A stretch of DNA of 64,000 nt from Sinotaia quadrata (GCA_028829895.1 CM054181.1:63853759-63917758); one strand, 5' to 3'; shown: positions 33,340 through 44,865, numbered from the stretch's first letter. Numbers and translations are program-made. The notes: generated from the sequence alone by a model not told the origin.

Positions 33340-36300
33340 TCGGATCTACCAATAGGAAATCCCCTTGCTATTTCACGCTTATTGTCTGGCATTAATTACT
33401 GTAAATCGTGCGACTCTTTAAAGAAGGTAAGTACTTCACGAACACGTGGTCTCGAATAAGGCAAAACATGGCTAAATGGTCAACAGTTTCCTTGACAGAC
33501 CAAAATATCGCATCATTAGTGTCTGTGTGATCATTAAAAAATATATATCATATAAATCTAATTATACATTTGTGTGGGTGAATTTCTTCCATCACACATT
33601 TATATTTGTTGTCCGATTTTGTCATGAAAGTGTTCTTCCTTCTCCTGGACGGGTGTAATTATAGCTCACCGAGTGAGAGGTCGGCCATCTCTGTTCCTCA
33701 GGGCACGAAGTAATATTGCACAAACAACTGCTGTCAGTTAAAACAGTTTGTATTTTTTTAATGTTCTATTTTTTTTAAATTTGTTTTTAGGGCTTCTTGC
33801 TATTCAGGAGTGTTTAAGCTTAAGGAAAACTTATAAAGGGGGAACAACTCTGTAGTGTAGTAGTCCTCGTGTGAATTGTTCTAGAGCGATTCTCTTCAGA
33901 CAAGCATACTATGTTCCAAGAATTACTTTCAGGAAAAGCACCCTTCCCAATAAAATCAAGACACTTCAAAAAGAAAAGAACAGCTTCAAACCAATATCTC
34001 GACTCTTATGAATGTATATGCATTAAAAGAATAAGGACGGAGAATGCAACAAGCTTTTCAAAATCATATATTTCAATAGAAGAATGATAATTGTTGCGAT
34101 GGTTTTGGATGAAAAAATATTACCTGACTGGTTTTATGTAAATAAAACTTCAATAAAGTGTATTGGAAACAAAAGAAGATAAAAGGCATCTTTAATGCAT
34201 GAGAGCGAGTATAGTGGCTGACACCCAATCGAAATTCTCGTTGCTATGGAAATTAATATTATGATGTTATATTGTTCACATCGCTGCTTTAAGTTGCAGT
34301 TGCTAGGGAAATAAATCTGGGTTTTTTACATTTCAATCAAAGCTGGTATAATTTATAAGACTACAAGAATGACGATTTCTGAGTAATTATTCTTTACATT
34401 CATTCGTTCAATTTGAATTTTAAAAATATGTTTCAAGCATCACCTTTGCATGAATGCTTCATATTGTTGACATTTCACTGCGCATGCGCGGTTCTTGAAC
34501 CAAGAAACAATATTACGTAGACTGATGTTGTTGCTTGGATTATATCCCTTTATTTTAATCGACTATGTTGGTTCGCCCGTTAATTGATGGATAGTAAGAA
34601 CAGCACAACAATTGAGGTCAACCACTTCCAGCAGCTCGTTCAAGCCCCAAGAGGAAGGAACTCCTCACATAAAATATAATAGACAAGGACAAAAGACAGG
34701 TACAACGACTACAATTAATGAATTTTACACGAAGTGAAGAAGAAAAGAAATTACGCAAGATAGGTAAAAAATTAATAAAATATTTATATAAAAGAAAAGA
34801 AACAATAATCAATTACAAATTTCACCAGTTACAATTCCTCAACAACTAATCAGAGAAACTTTAGCCTTCCATAGATATTCAGTGTTCCCCTGAAGAAAGT
34901 CTAACAAGTTCATAAATTCTCTTTCTCAGTTAATTTTCCTGTTTACCATTCCTAAAATGTTTTCACACCATTTCTAAACAGCCTTCACACAGTTTTTAAA
35001 CAGCTATCACACTCCTGACCAATATTACTATCCCACTTAACTTAGTCACACTGGTGGAGTCTCAGGGTATCACTGGCACTCTTTGTACTTCTGACCTGTC
35101 GATTAGGGACCACGCCACTGGCTCTCAAGAAAACAAAGTATGGCATCCTACAGACTAACAGGGTGATGCATCAATGTACCAAAAGGGCCAACAACCAACA
35201 GAATGCAATGCAATGACAGATAGATAAACAAATAGATGGATAGATGGATGGATGGATGGATCCTACAATTAATAAAATGCAGTAATCAGAGCCTGCTCTA
35301 TGCAAGCTATAAAGTGCTTTTGTGTAATAGCTAAATCTATTTTCTCTGAGCACAATTTCACTAAGATGAAATAAAGATGGGTTGATTATACATAACAAAT
35401 TATTCTGCTTACACTTTACACAAAATATTAATAATAAAATTTCATGAAGCTCAACTCATACATTTTTTGCTCAGTGAAGCCAAACGGACCAAAACATCAT
35501 CTGTAAAAGCTCATGGATTTTCCAGCAGAATCACATTCACTCTTTTTTCAATGAAGCCTTTCTTAGGCTATACATTCTTACAGATCTTGGTCTATTTCTG
35601 CACTCAGACCAGGCTTCCTGTTAGCATCAAGATGCCTCCTGATGATGAGAAAAGCACCTGTCATTAATTCGTCTGCTCTATTTAAAGACTGGCCAGTCTG
35701 GCCTAAGGGTCAAGGTTACTTCCTATGCTCACTCATTATCAACTATACACTAAATTATTAGGACTTCTGAGTCATTCTCCCATTGAAGTGCTCAGCCATC
35801 AGAGATACCCCCACCCCTACACCTTCATTCATGTATACTTATGGTCAAGGCTACCTTTCTACACCTACACATGTTTACTACAACTTGCAGGATGGATTTC
35901 TGCCTTCCCTTTCGATTGACATGGTTCATGGCCAAGGTTGTTTTACTGGAGACAAACAGAATACGTTTACTTTAACTAACCCTCTTCTCTGTGATCCAGC
36001 AAAACAATCCATTCATTTGCTGGTGATGTAAATAGTCATGTCAAATGTGGGCTTGTACTAGACTTCCTAGTACATCAGTAATTAGATTTTATTTCTTTCT
36101 ATATTTCTTTCTAATATTTATTGATGTGAGTCCGGGTAAGATTTATGCCTTTGACTGACATGTGCTGTTGAATTGGTAAGTGATGAATAAATGCTTGCCA
36201 ACTGTTTCTATTTATAATAATTTAAATTTAGACAGATCTGTGGTTTTAAATTTCTGACTGTAAATAGTGTATTGAATTTTATTATAATTGCATGTGATAC

Positions 36301-36440
36301 AGTATGTTGATCATATCATGTTTTGACACTTGTATAAAAACTTATTTGAATGGCTTTATTGTTACTTCCAAAGATCAAAAGTAGCAGGTTTCTAAGTTTT
36401 CATTATATATTATATATATAACTATATTTTTATTAGTATC
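33340..36440. other. Intronic sequence without gene
   Basis: Mostly unique AT-rich sequence with a TGGATGGA/ATAGA run at 35222-35262. A perfect TGCGCATGCGCG palindrome lies at 34479-34490 and resembles an NRF-1 site. No exon could be supported. Confidence 0.5.
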
Positions 36441-36444
36441 ATTA

Positions 36445-36948
36445 ATAGCAGCAGTAGTAGCAGTTGTTGTTATTGTTGTTGTAAGTAGTAGTATAGTGGT
36501 AGTGTAGTGGTAGTATAGTAGTAGTATAGTGGTAGTGTAGTGGTAGTATAGTAGTAGTATAGTAGTAGTGTGGTAATATAGTAGTAGTGTGGTAGTATAG
36601 TGGTTGTATAGTGGTAATATAGTAGTATTATAGTGGTAGTATAGTGGTTGTATAGTAATAGTGTAGTAGTAGTGTGGTGATAGTGGTAATATAGTAGTAG
36701 TAGTAGTAGTAGAGTGGTAGTATAATGGTTGTATAATGGTAATAATATTGGTAGTGTAGTTGTGATGTTGTAATAGTATAGTGGTAATATAGTTGTTGTA
36801 TATTGGTAATATAGTAGTATAGTGGTAGTATAGTGATGGTGTAGTGGTAGTAAAGTTGTAATATAGTGGTGGTAGTATAGTGGTAATGTACTAGTAGTTT
36901 AGTGGTAGTATTATAGTAGTATAGTGGTAATATAGTAGTAGTAACTTC
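36445..36948 (+). repeat. Degenerate TAG/TGG array; 429 bases free of C
   Basis: Irregular GTAGTATAGTGGTAGT-type repeats. From 36462 to 36890 the plus strand contains no cytosine at all. Confidence 0.93.
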
Positions 36949-37575
36949 ACACTTCTTTATTGTCGGTTAGTTCAATCTGAATCATGGTTTCAGAATCCTA
37001 CCAGGATTCTGGGAGACCAGGGTTTTACGGAATATGTGATCACTTCCGAGGAATGCCACGTTCAGTCAGTGGAACTGGTACGCGATTCTGTGGCAATTTA
37101 CTTGGGTAACCTTTATGTTGCGGCTAAGACGTACTGCACTCCCGGTGTCCACAGTCTCCAGATTTCTTCACTTCCCGCTGTCGTGTTCTACTTGTTGCAG
37201 TTACTGCTCTGTAGGACTGGCGTCAACTTCCTGTACGACTTGAGGGTTGTCTTTTGGTTGTTGCTGCTGTTATTCTCATGTTGGACTTGTTGTTTCGGAT
37301 GTCCTGAGGGACTTGTTATGCTGTGTCGTTGAAATTACTGTTATGTTGGAGTTGCTGTTATCCTGCAGGACTTGTTTTCCTGTTTGGGCTTGTTGTTGTT
37401 CTGTTACATTTGTTAACAGCCACAATGTTTAGTCTGCGTGCCGTGGTTAAGTAAAATTGTCTTGCTTTGAAGTCCCAAAATATTTTAACTTCTAGTATAG
37501 TGAATGCGTCCATGCTCTTTCCGTTGCTTTTATTTCCAGTCAGTGCACAAATTTTTATTCAGGATGTTTTTTATT

Positions 37576-38160
37576 TTACTGCGCCTGCAAGTGTGTTCTT
37601 TCTCAACTAGACTGATATGTCCAGATAGAACATGTTTATGGTGCTTGCAAATGTGTTCTTTCCCAGCTAGACTGATATGTCCAGATAGAACATGTTTATG
37701 GTGCTTGCAAGTGTGTTCTTTCTCAACTAGACTGATATGTCCAGATAGAACATGTTTATGGTGCTTGCAAATGTGTTCTTTCCCAGCTAGACTGATATGT
37801 CCAGATAGAACATGTTTATGGTGCTTGCAAGTGTGTTCTTTCTCAACTAGACTGATATGTCCAGATAGAACATGTTTATGGTGCTTGCAAATGTGTTCTT
37901 TCCCAGCTAGACTGATATGTCCGATGTTTATTGTGCCTACAAATGTGTTCTGTCCCAGCTAGACTGATATGTCCGATGTTTATTGTGCCTACAAATGTGT
38001 TCTTTCCCAGCTAGATTGATATGTCCGGATAGGACATGTTTATGATGTCTGCAAATGTGTTCTTTGCCAGCAAGACTTATATATCCGAATAGATTATGTT
38101 TATTGTGCCTGCAAATATGTTCTTTCCCAGCTAGACTGATAAGTTCGGATAGAACATGTT
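37576..38160. repeat. 60-bp array with 120-bp higher-order unit
   Basis: Units contain AGACTGATATGTCCAGATAG. Between 37581 and 37920 two versions alternate strictly: GCAAGTGTG...TCTCAACTAG and GCAAATGTG...TCCCAGCTAG, making near-identical 120-bp dimers. Copies after 37920 are shorter or diverged. Confidence 0.95.
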
Positions 38161-38459
38161 TATTGTTTCATCTATGTTATTGCGGAGGTGGTACTTAGAA
38201 TCTTTGTGTCCTTATCCTTGTAAGATTTGTCCTTGATCTGGCTCAGCAGCGTTGAGCGCTTCTGTCTAGACCATTCCCACTCCACCCTCATATGTGCTGA
38301 TGAACGCTTTTCTTTCTTGATGATTTTGGCTGTCTTATTTACCCCTTTATGGTTGTTGGTGAAATCCACTAATTTCACACACACACTGCTCGCAATCAGT
38401 GATCTCATGTATTCTGGTTTGCCTCTGACTTCTGTCATGTTTAATCTTCATGAGTCTGT

Positions 38460-38665
38460 CTGCCATTTTCAGAGATATAGAGCGATTGTCTTCAGCCTCC
38501 CTGCCATTTTCAGAAATACAAAGAGTCTGTCTTCAACCTGCCTGCCATTTTCTGACACATAGAGTCTGTTTTCAACCTACCTGCCATTTTGAGACACATA
38601 GAGTCTGTTTTCAACCTACCTGCCATTTTCAGACACATAGAGTCTGTTTTCAATCTACCTGCTGT
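38460..38665. repeat. ~38-40-bp minisatellite, about 5 copies
   Basis: CTGCCATTTTCAGACACATA and GAGTCTGTTTTCAACCTA recur; later copies are the most alike. Confidence 0.88.
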
Positions 38666-38741
38666 CACTGTGCTGTAGAATTCGCGTATACAGATTATAC
38701 AGATTTCTCTTCTGAGATATTATTCTGTATTTCTGTGTCAA

Positions 38742-38825
38742 TTATGTTATTATTATTATTATTATTATTATTATCACCATCGTCATCATCATCATCACTT
38801 GTTGTAGTAGTAATAGTAGTAGTAA
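38742..38825. repeat. TTA, ATC and TAG microsatellites
   Basis: TTA run at ~38748-38773, then ATC steps and TAGTAG steps. Confidence 0.93.
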
Positions 38826-38989
38826 AATGCTTTTTACACGACTTCTGTTGAATGTCGGGTAAAAAATTGAATGTTTTGCGTGATGACCAAGAACTGTGCA
38901 TCCAATGTTGCCATGTCTGGCTGTTTGTGGATTCTGTCAGTCTGTGTGGATGAAATTTGCATCAATAATTATACTGAACGGAAAATTTG

Positions 38990-39830
38990 TCAGTGTGTAT
39001 GTATATATGTATGTGTGTGATGTGCATGTGATTGTGAGCGTTTATACATAAATGAATTTGCGTGGATGTCTATATGTACATGTGTACAAGTGTATTTTTT
39101 TGAAGGTACGAATGTTTCTCTGCGTGTATATGCAACGTTCTGTATGTAAGTGTCCGTGTGTGTACGTGAGTGTATATAAATGTACCTGTGTGTGTGCGCG
39201 TGAGTGTATATAAATGTACCTGTGTGTGTGTGTGTGTATGTGTACGTTGTGTACCTCTGAGAATGTACGGGTGAGTGTACGTATATATAGCTGTGTGTAC
39301 ATGTAGTTGTGTGTATGGATGTGGATGAGTGTACGTGTACCTGTGTGTGTGGATGTGCATATGTTTGCATGTAGATGTGTGTGTGGATGTGCATGCGTGT
39401 ACATGTAGCTGTGTGGATGTACAATTGTGTACATGTAACTATGTGTGTGGGTATGTGTGTACATGTAGCTGTGTTGATGTACAATTGTGTACATGTAACT
39501 ATGTGTGTGGGTATGTGTGTACATGTAGCTGTGTTGATGTACAATTGTGTACATGTAACTATGTGTGTGGGTATGTGTGCACATGTAGCAGTATATGTCT
39601 ACATAAAGCTGTGCGTGTGGATGTGGAGACGTGTAGATGTAGGTGTGTTGTTGTGGTGTGTGTACGTGTGGCTGCCTATGTTTAGATGTGGATGCGTAGT
39701 CGCGCATGTAAGTGTGTGCATGTGTGCAAGTTTAGCTCTGTTTGTGACTGTGTGTGAGAGTGTATGCGTGAGCCAGTGTGAGCGAGCGTGTTTGTGTGCG
39801 CTTGTGCCTGTGTATATGTGTGGAATGGAA
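38990..39830 (+). repeat. TG-rich zone with 60-bp units, next to exon 2
   Basis: About 840 bp of GTGTGT/TGTACATG sequence. Three exact 60-bp steps are visible at 39421-39600 (ACAATTGTGTACATGTAACT). It ends ~50 nt before the splice acceptor of receptor exon 2. Frames open on both strands here are low-complexity artefacts. Confidence 0.93.
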
Positions 39831-39877
39831 ATAGACAAGAGAAGACCATACTACTGAAACGACTGTTTGTGTTACAG

Positions 39878-40120
39878 GTGATACGGATGTTAGTGGTCGT
39901 GGTGCTCGTTTTCGCCACCCTATGGTTGCCGTACCGAGTGATAGTGGTGTACAACTCCTTCGCCAAGCAGAAATACGTCGACCAGTGGTTCCTCATGTTC
40001 TCTCGCACGCTCATCTACATCAACTGTGCCATTAATCCAATTCTCTACAACGTCATGTCTGTCAAGTTTCGTCGTGCCTTCAAGAACCACTTGTGCTGCG
40101 GTATTAATTTGACGTCATAA
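39878..40120 (+). CDS. TRH-receptor-like GPCR, coding exon 2 (TM6-TM7)
   Basis: This exon encodes residues 286-365 and the stop. It follows the acceptor TTTGTGTTACAG and continues in phase 0 from exon 1 (VQ|VIRML). TM6 runs ~288-312 with LWLPYR at 300-305, a TRH-receptor-like variant of the CWxP motif. TM7 runs ~322-344, with NPILY at 338-342 matching the NPxxY signature. The tail is short, with CC at 358-359 as a possible palmitoylation site, and ends LTS. The spliced protein is 365 residues, slightly shorter than vertebrate TRH receptors (~400), mainly in the tail. Both halves resemble the same receptor family and the junction is in frame, so the two exons belong to one gene. The stop codon lies next to a TGACGTCA motif, and the tail sequence is duplicated downstream. 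Confidence 0.93.
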   Translation: MIRMLVVVVLVFATLWLPYRVIVVYNSFAKQKYVDQWFLMFSRTLIYINCAINPILYNVMSVKFRRAFKNHLCCGINLTS

Positions 40121-40575
40121 CTTTAATTTGATTAAATGTTGTGTTGTGATTAGCGTCGTGTCTGTAAAATTGCGGGGTGCCTTCAAGAACCATTTGTGCT
40201 GCTGTACTAGTTTGACGTCATAGCTTTAATTTGATAAATGTTATATTTGTTGTGGTTTACGGCGTGTCTGTAAAGTTGCGAGGTGACTTCAAGAACCATT
40301 TGTGCTGCGGTACTAGTATGACGTCATAACTTTGTTTGAGTTTAACAGTTTGACGTAACAGCTTTAATTTGACTAAATGTTATATGTGTTGTGGTTAGCG
40401 GTGTGTCTGTAAAGTTGAGAAGTAACTTCAAGAACCATATGTGCTGCTGTACTAGTCTGACATCGAGTCTTTGGCCTGACTAGATGTTGTATGTAGTGGT
40501 AAACGTCAGTCACGTCTGTAAAGTTTCCTGACTTCAAGAGCTACTTAGGTTACGGCATTAGCAGACATTACATCT
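40055..40575 (+). repeat. Tandem copies of receptor C-terminus plus 3' flank
   Basis: The last 66 nt of the receptor frame (40055-40120) recur at 40158-40223, 40264-40329 and 40403-40468, and in decayed form from ~40512. Spacing is 103, 106, 139 and 109 bp. Each copy has SVK..., FKNH.CC and TS in the same frame. Copies 2 and 3 have no indels and end in TAG and TAA at the homologous place. In copy 4 the stop is AGT. Copy 5 has a 3-base gap and heavy change. Confidence 0.9.
40110..40326 (+). promoter_or_regulatory. Three perfect TGACGTCA (CRE-type) palindromes
   Basis: TGACGTCA occurs at 40110-40117, 40213-40220 and 40319-40326, once per tail copy. A mutated TGACGTAA is at 40351. The first overlaps the receptor's last codons. 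Binding by CREB-type factors is possible but unproven; the palindrome may simply be copied along with the repeat. Confidence 0.4.
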
Positions 40576-40634
40576 TTTGTAATGGTACAAGATGATGTGT
40601 TTGATATCAGTGTGACTGTTCAATGAATAATGCC

Positions 40635-40683
<49 letters not shown>
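40635..40683. repeat. TA microsatellite
   Basis: An uninterrupted TA run of about 49 bp. Confidence 0.98.
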
Positions 40684-40686
<3 letters not shown>

Positions 40687-40778
40687 ATCTGTTTGAGGGC
40701 ATGTGATAGATATTGAGGTATTAGATGTCATCTCTTTGACTAAATGTGAAACGATTGTTATGTTTGAGTGCATGTTTT

Positions 40779-41058
<280 letters not shown>

Positions 41059-41395
41059 GTCATCTCTTTCAGTAATTGTGATTTATATTGTGGTATTAGG
41101 TGCTATAACTTTCAGTAACTGTGATTTATATTGTGGTATTAGGTATTATCTCTTTCAGTAACTGTGATTTATATTGTGGTATTAGGTGCTATCTCTTTCA
41201 GTAACTGTGATTTATATTGTGGTATTAGGTATTATCTCTTTCAGTAACTGTGATTTATATTGTGGTATTAGGTGCTATCTCTTTCAGTAATTGTGATTTA
41301 TATTGTGGTATTAGGTGCTATCTCTTTCAGCTAATGCAGTCTTTGTTGTAGCACTAGATGTCATCTATTTCAGTTAATGCTGTGGGTATTATGGT
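41059..41395 (+). repeat. 43-bp minisatellite, ~7 copies
   Basis: TCAGTAACTGTGATTTATAT starts at 41069, 41112, 41155 and onwards in exact 43-bp steps; the last copies diverge. Units alternate between TTAGGTGCTAT and TTAGGTATTAT. An AATAAA motif at 41429-41434 follows. Confidence 0.93.
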
Positions 41396-41460
41396 ACCAA
41401 ACGGTGATATATAGATAAATTACATGTTAATAAAAATTGCCATACCTTCAAATGAATTAT

Positions 41461-41463
41461 ATA

Positions 41464-41530
<67 letters not shown>
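41461..41530. repeat. GT then GA microsatellite
   Basis: About 13 GT steps followed by about 21 GA steps. Confidence 0.98.
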
Positions 41531-41535
<5 letters not shown>

Positions 41536-42147
41536 TCTCTTGAGTAAATGTTGTTACTGTAGTGATAATATTTGAGAGTACCTGTTTATTAATAGTTACG
41601 AGTGTTATTTGAGATAATGCAATGTCGGCTAAAAAATTATGACGTAGATAATGGCACGATGACGCACCCTTTTGATATATGTGATATACATGTACAGTCG
41701 TGAGTGTTGTGGATATAGATGGATTAATTATTATCATTGAAAATTAAATATCTTACATTAGATCACGTGATATATGTGGTGGTACTTGATGATGTTATTG
41801 TTTTGATTGAATGTGACATGGTTGTGGTTCTGTCGGTGACGTCTTTCACTGGCGTAATAAGCTGCATTGTAAAATGTGATACTTGTTCTGGTTTTAGGTC
41901 TTTTTAGTTTAATGCACTCTGTGACTGCCATTTTTTTAAAATTTTGATATTTGATGGGATTTTCCTGCAAACACAAATTTGACAAAATTTTCATTTACAA
42001 CTCTTTATGACACTTCTGTCTTTTAGACATTTGACTAAACTGCTGTGATATGTTGTAGTGTTTGTAAACTGTCTTCAACTTTAATTTATAGAAATGCGAA
42101 AGCAATGTATGCATTTACAGAAAAGTAGTATAGATGACATGTGATGA

Positions 42148-42262
42148 CTAACGGTCAACTACACACATCACATGCCTTTACATGTTATGTGAAATGTGAT
42201 GACACATATAAAGGCATGTGATGTGTGTAGTGGGCCATGTAAGGTGTGTAGTTGGCCGTTAG
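42148..42262. repeat. Inverted repeat with perfect 22-bp arms
   Basis: Arms 42159-42180 and 42209-42230 are perfectly complementary, with a 28-nt spacer. A second arm at 42244-42262 pairs with 42148-42166 with one mismatch, so alternative stems are possible. Confidence 0.9.
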
Positions 42263-42269
42263 CTAACTC

Positions 42270-43690
42270 TGACGTGAAATGTGACAGTATCCGTTTTCCC
42301 AGCGCTGCGTGCTGTTGAAATGGATGGCTGTTGCAGCCGTCAGTCGTGGGGTGCGATGTTATGAGGTGCAGACTTGGATTACTGCCCTGTGTGTCAGATT
42401 ATTGCCCTTTTTGTCATAGATTACTGCTCTGTGTGTTATGATGTGTGGTGAGGTGAGAGATGGTGTGTGGGTCTTGCAATTTAATAATACTGTTTTGTAC
42501 CCGTCATAAAACAGATGTGGTGTGTGACAAGTGACCTGCAGACTTAATCGTATCCGTCGCAGATCTCACGTGACTTACTGAGTAGGATATGCTGCATCTT
42601 TACGTGGCTTTCGTACCTGTCACAGACGTTCGTATTCAGATAGTACATCTAAGAATTGTTGTGTGCTCTATTATATAGCGGGCATATTTGTCATTGAACG
42701 TGGACTGTATAACTCAACGTTGGGGTTATGGAATTCTGCTGGTGCTGCCATTTGTGACAGAAACTTTGAGTAAAATGTTCATTCGTATCATTCCTTCATG
42801 TACGGATAAGTATTTGGTATTGCATGGGGGGGGGTCACTTCCGTCATTTCATCTTTGAATCACTGTCTACTGAAAGAAAGGTCAGTCGTATTTCCTTCAA
42901 CCTACACGTTATTATGTGAACTCGATTATTGTAATGTTCATTTCTAAACACTATTTGAACATTTTGTAATATGTTCATATTGCATGTTTTGGTTGTGATG
43001 TATACCGGACGCGTTACTGACAGCGCCTAAAGTTTCCTAAGTTTTAATTTTTATTCTAGGAATGGATGGAAACTGATCGTTCCAATTCCCCATGATGCTT
43101 GTGATAGGGTTAATGGATTTTGCTTTTAAACCATTTCTGAAGTAGATTACATTCTTCTCTTCTGACTATTTCTAAATAATTTTAAATGTAAACTTTTTTC
43201 TCTTCTACCTTAATATTTCTATTTTCTATTGTTACTGTACTTCGGATTGGCAATTAATACAAAATAATTAGACCGAACATGGGACTAATCAGATTTTTCT
43301 TTCTTTCACTAATTCGCACAAATTAAAATACTTTTGTTGGTGATGGTTTTGGTTTATGGATTTTTCTTCTTTCTTATTTACTCAGCAGTTATTATCCTTA
43401 GAGGTAAATGTTGTGCAAGAAACAAATATATTTAACATGACAATTGAAAGACCATAACAATTATCTATTTCTTGCTCGAAGGCAACAAGAGTGTTTTTGT
43501 CAACTCTTTGATAAAACAAAGGCGAGATTGTCTTGATTCCGAAATCAGTCGAAATTAGATCGGACCGAAAAAAATTATTCGATTGCTGCGTCCTGGTCTG
43601 TGCGCATCAAATCATTCGGCTCAAATACGATTCTATCGCTAAAGTTATTATAATCTTTGATCGTCTCCCTTTGTTCAGAAAGGCCTTTCC
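42270..43690. other. Non-coding sequence
   Basis: No gene was recognised. A degenerate ~23-bp repeat (GATTACTGCCCTGTGTGTC type) occurs at 42375-42445 and a G run near 42825. Confidence 0.5.
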
Positions 43691-43699
43691 CCTCGCACA

Positions 43700-43725
43700 C
43701 AAACGCACGCACATATATATAAATG

Positions 43726-43785
<60 letters not shown>

Positions 43786-43825
43786 AACGTACACACAAAC
43801 GCACGCACATATATATAAATGCATA

Positions 43826-43868
<43 letters not shown>

Positions 43869-43870
43869 AC
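43700..43870. repeat. Duplicated compound microsatellite (CA/TA)
   Basis: ACACAAACGCACGCACATAT and a following ATAAATGCATACACAC block plus CA run occur twice, at ~43698 and ~43793. Confidence 0.93.
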
Positions 43871-44064
43871 ACCATTATCCCAGGTACCGTACCAGAATGA
43901 CTTTATCGAGTATGACCTTCGGTTAGGGGACAATCACTTATTGAAAGGTCACACTTTCCCAATGGTTCAACTAGAGACAAGATAAGGACAAGTAGCTCTC
44001 TGAGAAACGCATTTTAAATTCAATCTTGCAGTGTAAAACTTTCTCCTTTCTGACTTTTATTCTT

Positions 44065-44068
<4 letters not shown>

Positions 44069-44112
<44 letters not shown>

Positions 44113-44315
44113 AGTTTTTCACTTTCTTTCTTTCTCTCCTCTTTTCTGTGTTTACCACTATCTTTATTTATTTATTTCCTTCTTTGATCTTATTCAGTTT
44201 TCTTTCTTTTCTACTTTCCCTCCTTCCCTTCTTTCTTCTCAATTTCGTTTTCTTTTATTTTTAACGTTATTTTGTTTCCCCCGCCACTCTCTCTCTCTGT
44301 CTCTCTCTCTGTCTC

Positions 44316-44356
<41 letters not shown>
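44069..44356. repeat. Two CT microsatellites in a pyrimidine-rich zone
   Basis: CT runs at 44069-44110 and 44286-44356, the latter with CTGT steps, separated by TTTC-rich sequence. Confidence 0.95.
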
Positions 44357-44358
<2 letters not shown>

Positions 44359-44513
44359 ATTTTATAAAAATCAATTAACCATGAATGTCACCCTTTTACA
44401 TTAAACTCGCAGTATAATATCACAAGCTGACGTCACTTAGTGAAACAAGACTTGAAGGGCGCTTGTAATGGCTTCTCAGTGAGATAATCTTCAGCTCAGA
44501 TCACAGTTTATAT

Positions 44514-44865
44514 CTTGCTCACATCACCAGCTACCTATTGATGTCGCCAAGTTAATCTCTAAGTGACTATACTTACTGAGTACATCGCCATCTTTTATCG
44601 GCTTTCTAAAGTCACCAATTAATCTCTAAGATTATACCTAATGAGAATATCGCCATCTTGTAAAAGCTTTCTATATCACCACTTAATCTCTAAGTGATTA
44701 TACTTAATGAGAATATCGCCATCTTGTAAAAGCTTTCTATATCACCACTTAATCTCTCAGTGATTATACTTAATGAGAATATCGCCATCTTGTAAAAGCT
44801 TTTTATATCACCACTTAATCTCTCAGTGATTAAAGAGCACATCGCCACCTTTCAATACCTTCCTC
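44514..44865. repeat. 66-bp minisatellite, about 5 copies
   Basis: ATGAGAATATCGCCATCTTG at 44641, 44707 and 44773 (66-bp steps), with older relatives on both sides. Confidence 0.92.

Noticed and set aside
34618..34812. 64-codon minus-strand frame
   Set aside because: Low-complexity, AT-rich sequence inside the intron with no domain.
37504..37962. 152-codon frame with 20-residue repeats
   Set aside because: The 60-bp array keeps its frame open because the period is a multiple of three. The product has no recognisable family and the span is intronic.
38990..39857. Several 90-220-codon frames rich in Thr-His or Val-Cys
   Set aside because: They translate the TG-rich repeat on both strands and lie in the receptor intron.
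40131..40136. ATTAAA as receptor polyadenylation signal
   Set aside because: Only 10 nt after the stop codon and copied within the tail repeat; AATAAA at 41429 is another candidate. Sequence alone cannot decide.
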